A stretch of 64,000 bases of DNA. Source: Methylophaga muralis (GTDB lineage: Bacteria > Pseudomonadota > Gammaproteobacteria > Nitrosococcales > Methylophagaceae). A program made the position numbers and the translations under genes. Of this stretch, positions 56,398-64,000 are shown piece by piece (position 1 is the stretch's first letter; each line of letters begins with the position of its first letter). Location of the stretch: NCBI RefSeq assembly GCF_001720165.1, contig NZ_MCRI01000007.1, positions 1 through 64,000 of the forward strand, read 5' to 3'. The notes beneath the pieces were generated by a model that saw nothing but the letters and a program-made list of their open reading frames with translations, was not told the DNA's origin and searched no databases.

Positions 56398-57500
56398 GTG
56401 CATGTATCTAAATTTACGCTGATCGGTCTCTTTTTTATCAGCATCAATCAGTTTGCTCAAGCCGGTCCAGTCGATGCAACCTCGCTACTTAACCAATACA
56501 ATCTCATCACCTCTGGCAATGTCACAAGCACCTCAGAAGTTGAAGGCAATGCGCTTATTGGTGGCAATGTCCAAGGCGCATGTACAACATGCATCAAACT
56601 TCGAATGCTGAGGTTCCAGCGTTGACCGTAGGCGGGAATGTAAATGGCAACGTTATAACTAAAGGCAAGGGTTTGAATGTTGGCGGCAACATTGCCGGCA
56701 ACGTGACCATGAATGATGGCGGAGATGCTTTTGTCGGCTCGGTTTCAGGTTCATTACAAAACAATGCCAACGGTAACGGCTCATCTTCAGTTATCGGAGA
56801 TATATCAGGTTTTGTAAACACCAATGGTGGCAACACTACCTATGGTGGCAACCTGACCGGCACAGCAAATGCTAACGGCGGCGGAACATTATCCAATCAA
56901 CCCGTTACCGCACCGTTCGATCCTTCCACTGAAGCTTCGAATGCGATGAATGTTTTAAGCCAGTTTTCTGATCAATTGTCTGGGGCTGACGCAAACAGCA
57001 GTTATAGCATTAACGGGGGTAAAGTCACTTTCAATGCGGTTGGCAACGATTCAGGTCTTGCCATCTTCAGTATCACTGATGCAAAAAGCTTCTTTGACAA
57101 TGCCTTTGAGTTTGATTTCAGCATGACCAATACACAGAGCATTTTGTTTAATGTGTTTGGTGGCGACAATACGGTATTCGATATCAAGGCTAACTTCCTG
57201 GCCAGTGCAGCAACCATTTACGGTTCAATCTTTTTATGGAATTTTGTCGATGCTACTGTACTGAATCTTGCCAGCCAATTCGGCGGCAGCATTCTGGCTC
57301 TGAACGCAGATGTGACTAACCACAATAATATTGAAGGTACGCTGGTTGCTAAAAACCTGACTCAATACGGTGAAATTCACTCTCAACCACTAAACTTTGT
57401 GCCACCGACAGAAGTGCCTGTCCCTGCTGCACTGCCTTTGTTTTTAAGTGGTTTGATTGGCTTTTTCGCGATGCGTCGCAACCGGAAAAAATCACTTTAA
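56398..57500 (+). pseudogene. Choice-of-anchor A-type surface protein with PEP-CTERM-like tail, one frameshift
   Basis: The frames 56398-56580 and 56580-57500 join to about 367 residues. A signal peptide (residues 2-22, ending QFAQA) is followed by NQYNLITSGNVTSTSEVEGNALIGGN, the start of a choice-of-anchor A domain, then Gly/Asn-rich short repeats. The tail is VPVPAALPLFLSGLIGFFAMRR: a VPxPA motif, a membrane helix and basic residues, as in VPLPA/PEP-CTERM proteins sorted by exosortase. The break needs one A at about 56580 (GCATGT to GCAATGT), giving QGAMYNMHQTSNAE. The start is a GTG at 56398 with AAAGGA 9 bases upstream. A terminator follows. Probably an exopolysaccharide-associated surface protein. 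Confidence 0.82.
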
Positions 57501-57514
57501 TTACGTTTTAAACT

Positions 57515-57549
57515 AAAAAGCCACCAACGACATCGTTGGTGGCTTTTTT
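57515..57549. terminator. Bidirectional terminator
   Basis: A long stem AAAAGCCACCAACG/CGTTGGTGGCTTTT with a tiny loop and T runs on both sides. It ends both the rightward PEP-CTERM-like gene and the leftward epmA gene. Confidence 0.93.
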
Positions 57550-57567
57550 ATTTGTCTGAAACTATCT

Positions 57568-58536
57568 TCAGCTTTCAATAAAAGCAATGCTTTTCACCTG
57601 GCTGATATTGTTTACGCTCATATGCAACATCATTAAACGATCCAATCCTAAGGCCACACCGCTACATTGCGGTAAACCAGATTGCATAGCGGCGAGCAGA
57701 TTTTCATCTATCGGCATCTGTGGTTTACCTTGTTGCTGACGCAATTGATTATCCAACTCAAAACGTTGACGTAATTCGGTTGCATCACATAATTCGTCAT
57801 AACCATTAGCCAGTTCCATTCCACCGGCATAAAGCTCAAAACGTCTGGCGACTGGGTGACCTTCGGTATTGATTTCAATTTTTGCTAATTGCGCCTGAGT
57901 CGCCGGAAACTCTGTAACCATTACCGGTGTATCCAATGCACTAAATTGTGGTTCTATCAGCTGACTCATCAGCATTTCCAGCCAGCCATCACGATCGGTT
58001 TGCCAGTCTGCGGTGAGCCCGGGAATCCGCTCTAGAGCAAGTTGTTTCAATGTCTCGTCGTCGGCCTGCTCAATATCCAGCTGCAGATATTCCATGAATA
58101 AATCACGATAACGAAAGATCACAGCTGCAGGCAAACCAATTACCTGTTGCATCAATGCATCCACTTCCGCCATTAAATCCGTCAGCGAAAAACCAGGCCG
58201 ATACCATTCCAGCATGGAAAACTCGGGCGTATGTTGTCGACCTAACTCGCCATTACGAAATACCGTGGCTATCTGATAAATCGCACCGCTACCAGCAGCC
58301 AGTAAGCGTTTCATCGCAAATTCAGGTGAGGTATGCAGATACAGTGTTTTGGCGTTATTTCCAGCCGAAAATTGGGTGGAAAAACTGTCTAGATAAGGTG
58401 CGGTTGGTGCTGCCGAAGACAGGATGGGTGTACTGACTTCCAACACATTTCGAACCGAAAAAAAACGACGGACATTCGCTAAAAGCTTTGCCCGCCGTTT
58501 TAACATGCTTTGTAATTGTTCGCCTTGCAGCATCAT
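57568..58536 (-). CDS. epmA: EF-P beta-lysine ligase EpmA
   Basis: A 322-residue lysyl-tRNA-synthetase-like enzyme without the anticodon-binding domain. It attaches (R)-beta-lysine to Lys34 of EF-P. Class II motifs are visible: ANVRRFFSVRNVLEVSTPIL (motif 1), FRNGELGRQHTPEFSMLEWYRPG (motif 2) and CSGVALGLDRLMML (motif 3). ELANGYDEL is the usual substrate loop. Length is normal. It follows efp by 67 bases on the same strand and ends before a shared terminator. Confidence 0.95.
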   Translation of the reverse strand: MMLQGEQLQSMLKRRAKLLANVRRFFSVRNVLEVSTPILSSAAPTAPYLDSFSTQFSAGNNAKTLYLHTSPEFAMKRLLAAGSGAIYQIATVFRNGELGRQHTPEFSMLEWYRPGFSLTDLMAEVDALMQQVIGLPAAVIFRYRDLFMEYLQLDIEQADDETLKQLALERIPGLTADWQTDRDGWLEMLMSQLIEPQFSALDTPVMVTEFPATQAQLAKIEINTEGHPVARRFELYAGGMELANGYDELCDATELRQRFELDNQLRQQQGKPQMPIDENLLAAMQSGLPQCSGVALGLDRLMMLHMSVNNISQVKSIAFIES

Positions 58537-58603
58537 TTATGCTTTGCGTTTTGGCATGTCATGTTTCGACATGCCAGATAAAAGGCAAAAATTAAAGATG
58601 ACT

Positions 58604-59176
58604 TTAATCTTTCTTAGCACGTTCGACGTAAGATGCTGAACGAGTATCAACCCGTAACACTTCACCGATTTCGATAAATAATGGTACACGTACCACAGCA
58701 CCAGTTTCTAAGGTTGCAGGTTTACCACCACCACCTGAAGTATCACCACGCACACCTGGATCAGTTTCTACAACGGTCAGGTTAACAAAGTTTGGTGGCG
58801 TGACCAGAAGCGGTGTGCCGTTCCACAAGGTAACCGTGTAGGTATATTGCTCTTTCAACCAGTCTTTGCTTTCGGTAATGGCATTGGCGTCAGCAGCATA
58901 TTGTTCGAAGCTGGTCGGATCCATAAAGTGCCAGAACTCACCGTCGGTATATGAAAATTCCAAATCCATTTCAACAACGTCTGCGCTTTCAACTGATTCG
59001 TTAGTTTTGAAAGTACGTTCATTAACACGACCGGTTTTCAGGTTGCGGAATTTAACGCGGTTAAATGCTTGGCCTTTACCCGGTTTAACAAATTCATTTT
59101 CGATGATGCTGCAGGGATCGCCATCCATCATGAATTTCAGTCCGGCTTTAAACTCATTTGTACTATAACTTGCCAT
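58604..59176 (-). CDS. efp: Translation elongation factor P
   Basis: A 190-residue factor that rescues ribosomes stalled at proline runs. The modified loop VKPGKGQAF places the target Lys at K34, exactly as in the beta-lysylated E. coli protein. The C-terminal [27 protein letters not shown] is the conserved OB-fold end. GAGG lies 6 bases before the ATG at 59176. It is divergent from epmB across 53 bases and followed by epmA. Confidence 0.98.
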   Translation of the reverse strand: MASYSTNEFKAGLKFMMDGDPCSIIENEFVKPGKGQAFNRVKFRNLKTGRVNERTFKTNESVESADVVEMDLEFSYTDGEFWHFMDPTSFEQYAADANAITESKDWLKEQYTYTVTLWNGTPLLVTPPNFVNLTVVETDPGVRGDTSGGGGKPATLETGAVVRVPLFIEIGEVLRVDTRSASYVERAKKD

Positions 59177-59229
59177 GCTTACCTCTTTTGGGGGACGATC
59201 GTCGCCTGTTCACAAAATCAAAGCCCACT

Positions 59230-60237
59230 ATGATACCGCAATCGCAAGCTGACGTAATCTTTGCTGATTGGCAGGATGAATTAAGTCATGCCATTAAAAC
59301 CCCTGCCCTATTGCTGCAAATGCTGGGGCTGGAAGATCGATTACAAGCGATTGATGCCGAGAGCTTAAAAAACTTTCCGCTAAGGGTGACGCAAAGTTAT
59401 ATCAATAAAATGCATTATGGTGATGTAAGTGACCCGCTGTTGCGTCAGGTGTTTCCACTGATTGATGAAAATATCGAGGTCGAGGGTTTCTCAGCCGATC
59501 CTGTGGGTGATCATCTGGCGATTAGCTCCCCCGGAATCTTGCATAAATATCAGGGCCGGGCGTTATTACTGACAACCGGAGCTTGTGCCATTCATTGCCG
59601 TTACTGTTTTCGCCGGCATTTTCCGTATAGCGAGAGCAACCCGTTGGCCAGTCAGTGGCAACAATCGATTGCTGCACTGCAAAAAGATTCCAGTATTCGA
59701 GAGGTCATTTTCAGCGGTGGCGATCCGCTGGCCTTAACCGACACAAAATTAGCCGCGATGGTAGAGGACCTAGAAAAAATCCCGCATATCAAACGTCTGC
59801 GAATTCATACACGGCTGCCATTAGTGCTGCCCAAACGGGTTACCAAAAACCTACTGAGCTGGATCAGCAACTCTACTTTAAGAGTGGTAATGGTGATTCA
59901 TGCTAATCATGCCAATGAAATTGATGCTGAAACCGCTGAGGCGCTTTTGCAGTTACGTAATGCCGGTTGTGAGTTATTGAATCAAGCCGTTTTTTTACGT
60001 GGCGTTAATGATAATGCGGAAAGTTTAATCGCACTTAGCGAGAGGTTGAGCGAGGTTCAAGTAGTGCCTTATTACCTGCATTTACTCGATAAAGTAAAAG
60101 GTGCCAGTCATTTTGATGTGGCTGAACAGCAAGGAATAGAGCTCATTGCTGCCATGCGTCGCGAATTACCTGGCTACCTTGTGCCGCGCCTTGTGCGCGA
60201 GCAACAAGGTGAAGCCAGTAAAACTATTATTGCTTAG
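59230..60237 (+). CDS. epmB: EF-P beta-lysylation protein EpmB (lysine 2,3-aminomutase)
   Basis: A 335-residue radical-SAM enzyme that turns L-alpha-lysine into (R)-beta-lysine. The cluster cysteines are C119, C123 and C126 (CAIHCRYCF). FSGGDPLALTD is the conserved Gly-rich loop. LHLLDKVKGASHF holds the PLP-binding Lys. Start: ATG at 59230 beginning MIPQSQADVIFADW, as usual for YjeK; a longer frame from 59158 overlaps efp. No clear ribosome binding site is seen. Its 3' end overlaps gltA by 11 bases, tail to tail. Confidence 0.95.
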   Translation: MIPQSQADVIFADWQDELSHAIKTPALLLQMLGLEDRLQAIDAESLKNFPLRVTQSYINKMHYGDVSDPLLRQVFPLIDENIEVEGFSADPVGDHLAISSPGILHKYQGRALLLTTGACAIHCRYCFRRHFPYSESNPLASQWQQSIAALQKDSSIREVIFSGGDPLALTDTKLAAMVEDLEKIPHIKRLRIHTRLPLVLPKRVTKNLLSWISNSTLRVVMVIHANHANEIDAETAEALLQLRNAGCELLNQAVFLRGVNDNAESLIALSERLSEVQVVPYYLHLLDKVKGASHFDVAEQQGIELIAAMRRELPGYLVPRLVREQQGEASKTIIA

Positions 60238-61402
60238 GCGCTTTTTTACGCTCAGACATTGGAATATATTCACGTTGTTCATGACCAACATAAATCTGTG
60301 TTGGACGATAAATACGGTTATTGGAAATCTGTTCACGCCAATGAGCCAACCAACCCGCTGAACGTGCTACTGCAAACAATGCGGTGAACTGATCTTCCGG
60401 AATACCCATTTCCGAATAAAGAATACCGGAATAGAAATCCACATTTGGATAAACGCCCTTATGCCCCAAACGATCCACACAAACTTCTTCGAGTTTCATC
60501 GCCGTGGCAAACATTTTATCCAATGAACCACCACGCTCTTCTACCAGCTTAGTTACCAGTTTGTGCAGGATAGTGGCACGCGGGTCTTTGACCTTATATT
60601 CACGATGCCCCATGCCCCAGATAACTTCTTTGTTGGCCAGTTTTTTATCAACCCAGGCTTCTACATTATCGGGTGATCCAATTTCTTGCAGCATGCCAAC
60701 GACACGTTGATTGGCACCACCATGTAATGGACCGGAGAGTGTTCCAATCGCAGCAGAAATGACACTGTAAGGTGAGGCTAACGTTGAACCGGCAACCAAT
60801 GCTGCAAATGTGGAAGCATTCAAAGTATGTTCAGCATGCAGAATCAGACAAACGTCCATAATTCGCGCCATCAGGCTATCCGGTTCTTTACCGGTAAACA
60901 TATACAACAGGTTTTCCGCGACCGATAAATCATCACGCGGATTGATCGGATCATAACCTTGGCGCATGTGTTCCCACATAGCGACTAACGGGGCCATCTG
61001 GGCGATGATGTTGACCGTCATATTGCGGACATAGTCGATATCTTTACAGCTATCGGCATCGGTCAGACATTCAGTACCCGGATAGAACATACCCAAACTG
61101 CAAACTGCGGTTTGCAACATATCCATCGGATGACCGGTATGTGGGAAATGACGCATCATTTCGCGGATATGGTATTTGATACGATAACTGCTGCGCAGCT
61201 GTTTGGAAAAGCGATTTAACGCAGCTTTGGTGGGTAATTCGCCATCGAGTAACAATAGCGTAGTTTCTTCAAAAGTACTGTTGGTCGCCAGTGTTTCCAG
61301 TGGATAACCACGGTAACTAAGGATGCCCTTTTCACCATCAATAAATGAAATGGCTGATTTTGTGGCGGGCACACCTTCCAGGCCGGGTAAAAAATCGCTC
61401 AT
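60227..61402 (-). CDS. gltA: Citrate synthase
   Basis: A 391-residue enzyme that joins acetyl-CoA and oxaloacetate at the entry of the TCA cycle. Active-site residues are seen in ILHAEHTLNASTF, SGPLHGGANQRV (first His), GMGHREYKVKDPRA (second His) and VDFYSGIL (Asp). The length and absence of the N-terminal extension put it with short dimeric-type citrate synthases rather than the 427-residue E. coli type. A 2-methylcitrate synthase is possible but no prp genes are near. GAGG lies 7 bases before the ATG. It is convergent with epmB. Confidence 0.92.
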   Translation of the reverse strand: MSDFLPGLEGVPATKSAISFIDGEKGILSYRGYPLETLATNSTFEETTLLLLDGELPTKAALNRFSKQLRSSYRIKYHIREMMRHFPHTGHPMDMLQTAVCSLGMFYPGTECLTDADSCKDIDYVRNMTVNIIAQMAPLVAMWEHMRQGYDPINPRDDLSVAENLLYMFTGKEPDSLMARIMDVCLILHAEHTLNASTFAALVAGSTLASPYSVISAAIGTLSGPLHGGANQRVVGMLQEIGSPDNVEAWVDKKLANKEVIWGMGHREYKVKDPRATILHKLVTKLVEERGGSLDKMFATAMKLEEVCVDRLGHKGVYPNVDFYSGILYSEMGIPEDQFTALFAVARSAGWLAHWREQISNNRIYRPTQIYVGHEQREYIPMSERKKAPKQ

Positions 61403-61514
61403 CTACTACCTCGTGTTTAAATCCAGCTGGTGGAGTTATTGAAATTGCGGGTCATTATACTGCAAAGGGAAAAGACCGAAACCCCGACCAAGCCAGTGCA
61501 GGGAAAGCTGAATC

Positions 61515-62786
61515 TCAGCCTAATGTATCAGCCCAGATATTTTCAGCCCAGCCTTGGGCGTAAAGTCCCTCCTGTTCACTGGCAGATTCAGAAACCCCGC
61601 CGCTAGGATGTGGGAGCATATCCCGACTGTCTTTATCATAACGATAAACTGCGGCAACATGTCCAGCTTGTTGTCCATCAACAAAACTGTAACAGGTATT
61701 ACTGAATACCGGTTGTTGTTCGGGTAATTCATCACGTAACAAAGCGATAACGGCTGCCGCACAAACCTTGGCTTGCTGATTGGCAATATGTGCCGATTTT
61801 GGCACTTTAGCGGAAACCGCGTCACCGATTACATGTACGCGCTCAACGGCAGAAGATTCATAAGTTAAATAATCAACATCACACCAGCGGTTATCCACAT
61901 TGATTACGCCAGCCATTGCTGCCACTCTACCTGCTTTTTGCGGCGGGATCACATTTAACACATCCGCTTTATAACTATCAAAAAAGCTTTCTACTTCCAG
62001 GCTAGCCACATCTACTGTTTCCAGCGGATTCATTGGTTGATATTCAATCAAGCCAGCATATTGCTGTTGCCATGAATCGGTAAATAACGCTTTTTTAGAA
62101 ACGATATCCGGATTGGCATCCAAAATCAGTAATTTGCCCGTAGGATTATGATTTTTGAGATATAACGCTATCTGGCAGGCGCGTTCATATGGGCCGGGAG
62201 GACAACGAAATGGCGCTGCAGGCACGGTCATAATGACAACGCCGCCTGAACGCATGGCTTTAAGTTGATTGGCTAATACGACTGTTTGTGGTCCCGCTTT
62301 CCACGCATGTGGTACATGCAGTTGAGCCTGGGGCGAGGCCAGAATAGGCAACTGCTCATATATAAACTCCACCCCCGGCGCTATGATCAGCCGGTCATAA
62401 TCCACCCGGCTGTCATCTGCCAACCACAGTTGACGCTTATCTGTATCAACTGCCGAGACTTCCGCTTGAATAAAGCGGATCGACCTGTCAGCTTGAAAAT
62501 GCTCGTATTCATGGATCAGTTGCTGCAAACTCCGGTTACCGCTGAGGATCAGATTGCTTTGCGGACAGGAAATAAATTGGCTATTTTTTTCAATCAAGGT
62601 GATATCAAGTTCCGGCGCCCACATCGTCAGATAACGCGCTGCAGTGGCACCAGCAAAACCGCCACCGACTATGACTACTTTTTGTTTTTGACTGCGATAA
62701 CAGGCAGTGGATAAACCCAATGGCATGGCTACCAAAGCCGATAAATAAGCTGCATTTTTTAACAATTGTCGACGCTTGATAGTCAT
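61515..62786 (-). CDS. fccB: Sulfide dehydrogenase flavoprotein (FccB-like)
   Basis: A 423-residue periplasmic FAD protein. A Tat-type signal (KRRQLLKNAAYLSALVAMPLG) precedes the FAD loop VVIVGGGFAGATAAR (about residues 37-51). The redox cysteines expected in flavocytochrome c are C195 (FRCPPGPYERAC) and C365 (NTCYSFV). HVIGDAVSAKVPKSAHIA is the conserved FAD-end motif. It oxidises sulfide and normally passes electrons to a dihaem or monohaem cytochrome subunit, FccA, which I do not find next to it. GAGAG lies 8 bases before the ATG. It follows lipA after 29 bases. Confidence 0.88.
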   Translation of the reverse strand: MTIKRRQLLKNAAYLSALVAMPLGLSTACYRSQKQKVVIVGGGFAGATAARYLTMWAPELDITLIEKNSQFISCPQSNLILSGNRSLQQLIHEYEHFQADRSIRFIQAEVSAVDTDKRQLWLADDSRVDYDRLIIAPGVEFIYEQLPILASPQAQLHVPHAWKAGPQTVVLANQLKAMRSGGVVIMTVPAAPFRCPPGPYERACQIALYLKNHNPTGKLLILDANPDIVSKKALFTDSWQQQYAGLIEYQPMNPLETVDVASLEVESFFDSYKADVLNVIPPQKAGRVAAMAGVINVDNRWCDVDYLTYESSAVERVHVIGDAVSAKVPKSAHIANQQAKVCAAAVIALLRDELPEQQPVFSNTCYSFVDGQQAGHVAAVYRYDKDSRDMLPHPSGGVSESASEQEGLYAQGWAENIWADTLG

Positions 62787-62815
62787 ATCAGAGCTCTCAG
62801 CTGTTAATTACTGAC

Positions 62816-63775
62816 TTAGGATACCTTCTCGCCCTGCGCCTGTAGATCGGCATGATAGGATGAACGCACCATCGGTCCACTGGCCACATGTTCAAAGCCC
62901 ATTGCCTTACCTGCTACTGCCAGCTCATCGAACTCTGCAGGGCTGACAAAACGCTCAACCGCCAGATGATGTCGGCTAGGTTGCAGATATTGACCCAGTG
63001 TCAGCATACGGCAACCATGATCTCGTAAATCCTGCATCACCTGTTTAACTTCATCAATGGTTTCCCCCAATCCCAGCATAAGACCAGATTTGGTGGGCAC
63101 GTCAGGATGCATTTGCTGAAAGCGCTTAATTAAATCTAATGACCATTGGTAATCCGACCCTGGACGAACGGCTTTGTAGAGTCTGGGGATACTCTCAAGA
63201 TTGTGATTGAAGATATCTGGTGGGTTGTCTGCCAAAATTTCTAAAGCTACATCCATACGTCCACGGAAATCGGGCACCAAAACTTCAATACGGGTTTGCG
63301 GTGATTGCTGACGAATTTCACTGATGCAGCGACTGAAATGAGCCGCGCCACCATCGCGTAAATCATCACGATCCACTGAGGTAACCACAACGTGTTTCAA
63401 TTGCATGGCAGCAATGGTTTTTGCCAGATGATTCGGTTCATTTTCATCCAACGCATCGGGGCGACCATGCGCCACATCACAGAAAGGGCAACGTCTTGTA
63501 CAGATATTGCCCATGATAAGAAACGTCGCAGTGCCGTGAGCAAAACATTCGCCGAGATTCGGGCAGGAAGCTTCTTCACACACAGTATGCAGATCATGAT
63601 CACGCAGCATTTGTTTGATGCGCTGCACTTCCGGGGCACCTTGCGATTTGGCGCGGATCCACTCCGGTTTGCGTTTCGGATCGCTGGGTATGATTTTTAT
63701 TGGAATGCGCGATACTTTTGAGGCACCTTTCAACGCTTTTACATCACGTTTTATCGGTTCAACTGTCTCAGTCAT
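62816..63775 (-). CDS. lipA: Lipoyl synthase
   Basis: A 319-residue radical-SAM enzyme that inserts two sulfurs into octanoyl groups on carrier proteins. The auxiliary cluster cysteines are C66, C71 and C77 ([13 protein letters not shown]) and the SAM cluster cysteines are C92, C96 and C99 (CTRRCPFC). The end [10 protein letters not shown] holds the Ser that ligates the auxiliary cluster. Length is normal. The start overlaps the lipB stop by four bases, so the two are translated together. Confidence 0.98.
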   Translation of the reverse strand: MTETVEPIKRDVKALKGASKVSRIPIKIIPSDPKRKPEWIRAKSQGAPEVQRIKQMLRDHDLHTVCEEASCPNLGECFAHGTATFLIMGNICTRRCPFCDVAHGRPDALDENEPNHLAKTIAAMQLKHVVVTSVDRDDLRDGGAAHFSRCISEIRQQSPQTRIEVLVPDFRGRMDVALEILADNPPDIFNHNLESIPRLYKAVRPGSDYQWSLDLIKRFQQMHPDVPTKSGLMLGLGETIDEVKQVMQDLRDHGCRMLTLGQYLQPSRHHLAVERFVSPAEFDELAVAGKAMGFEHVASGPMVRSSYHADLQAQGEKVS

Positions 63776-64000
63776 GTGTTGTTACCTTGTTGCATATGTG
63801 CGAGAAAAACAGAGACAAATTGCTGTTTTACTGCGGCCATATCGACCGTTGCACCTAATGTTTTCATATCGGTCATTTGCATCCCCGGATAACCGCATGG
63901 ATTAATATCGGCAAATGGCTGCAGATCCATATCTACGTTCAAACTCAGGCCATGATAACAGGCGCCGCGTTTTACCCGTAATCCCAAAGAGGCAATCTTC
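63772..64000 (-). CDS. lipB: Octanoyltransferase LipB, C-terminal part only
   Basis: About 75 residues are visible; the start lies beyond the right edge. [20 protein letters not shown] carries the catalytic Lys, and [10 protein letters not shown] carries the catalytic Cys. LipB moves octanoyl groups from acyl carrier protein to lipoate-dependent enzymes, giving the substrate for lipA. The stop overlaps the lipA start (ATGA). The visible part is intact. Confidence 0.96.
   Translation of the reverse strand, partial: KIASLGLRVKRGACYHGLSLNVDMDLQPFADINPCGYPGMQMTDMKTLGATVDMAAVKQQFVSVFLAHMQQGNNT

Noticed and set aside
1-64000. Search by eye for CRISPR arrays, phage genes, transposases and toxin-antitoxin pairs
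   Set aside because: No regularly spaced repeats or recognisable proteins of these kinds were seen.

Overview
The window looks like ordinary chromosome from a mid-GC, Gram-negative, aerobic gammaproteobacterium, probably from a saline habitat. The evidence is the EF-P/EpmA/EpmB lysylation set, GluQRS, Hsp33, HtpG with a sigma32-type promoter, CcoG, LipA/LipB, a complete Mrp Na+/H+ antiporter operon, an SbtA-type bicarbonate carrier and two sulfide-oxidising flavoproteins (SQR-like and FccB-like). My guess is a Methylophaga-like member of the Thiotrichales. That is a judgement from overall gene style; no methylotrophy gene lies in the window. I saw no phage, insertion sequence, CRISPR array, rRNA or tRNA.

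Layout. 1-6.9 kb: a small helix-bundle protein, a frameshifted lipid kinase, DoxX and TrhA membrane proteins, a secreted repeat/PRC-barrel protein, and an operon of a Tat-exported aldo/keto reductase, a membrane protein and an ElaA acetyltransferase. 7-10.7 kb: an exported AstE-like metalloenzyme and a Fur-box-preceded iron operon (DUF3649, PepSY reductase, DUF3325). 10.7-17.4 kb: PsiE, a lipoprotein, SQR, Hsp33, a DUF2157 protein and HtpG. 17.5-30.7 kb: mixed envelope, transport and small enzymes, including a broken SbtA, an MFS and a CDF exporter, a cold-shock/Excalibur fusion, a FucP-type sugar carrier, and GluQRS. 31-36.8 kb: mrpABCDEFG. 36.8-48.2 kb: a diguanylate cyclase, a doubly frameshifted CopA, an SLC13 carrier, a GNAT-nitrilase fusion, CcoG and a MocR regulator. 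48.4-54.3 kb: a leftward c-di-GMP operon (DUF4389, YaaA, SBP-GGDEF, ThpR, SBP-PAS-GGDEF-EAL). 54.4-57.5 kb: TRAP permeases without a binding protein and a PEP-CTERM-like surface protein. 57.5-64 kb: EpmA, EF-P and EpmB, citrate synthase, FccB, LipA and the 3' end of lipB.

How the parts fit. Mrp, SbtA and the TRAP and SLC13 carriers fit a sodium-based ion economy. SQR and FccB feed sulfide electrons to quinone or cytochrome c. CopA and CcoG are both linked to copper and cbb3 oxidase assembly. EF-P is encoded beside both enzymes that add beta-lysine to it. Two membrane sensors and one cytoplasmic cyclase make or break c-di-GMP.

The most important caution concerns six one-base indels that interrupt five otherwise full-length genes (lipid kinase, SbtA, CopA twice, ThpR, PEP-CTERM protein). 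Five can be read as a run of two or three identical bases that has lost one, and the sixth as a run of seven that has gained one. Errors in the sequence are a likelier explanation than five decaying genes. I did not find a clearly new multi-gene system; the best leads are listed in the findings.
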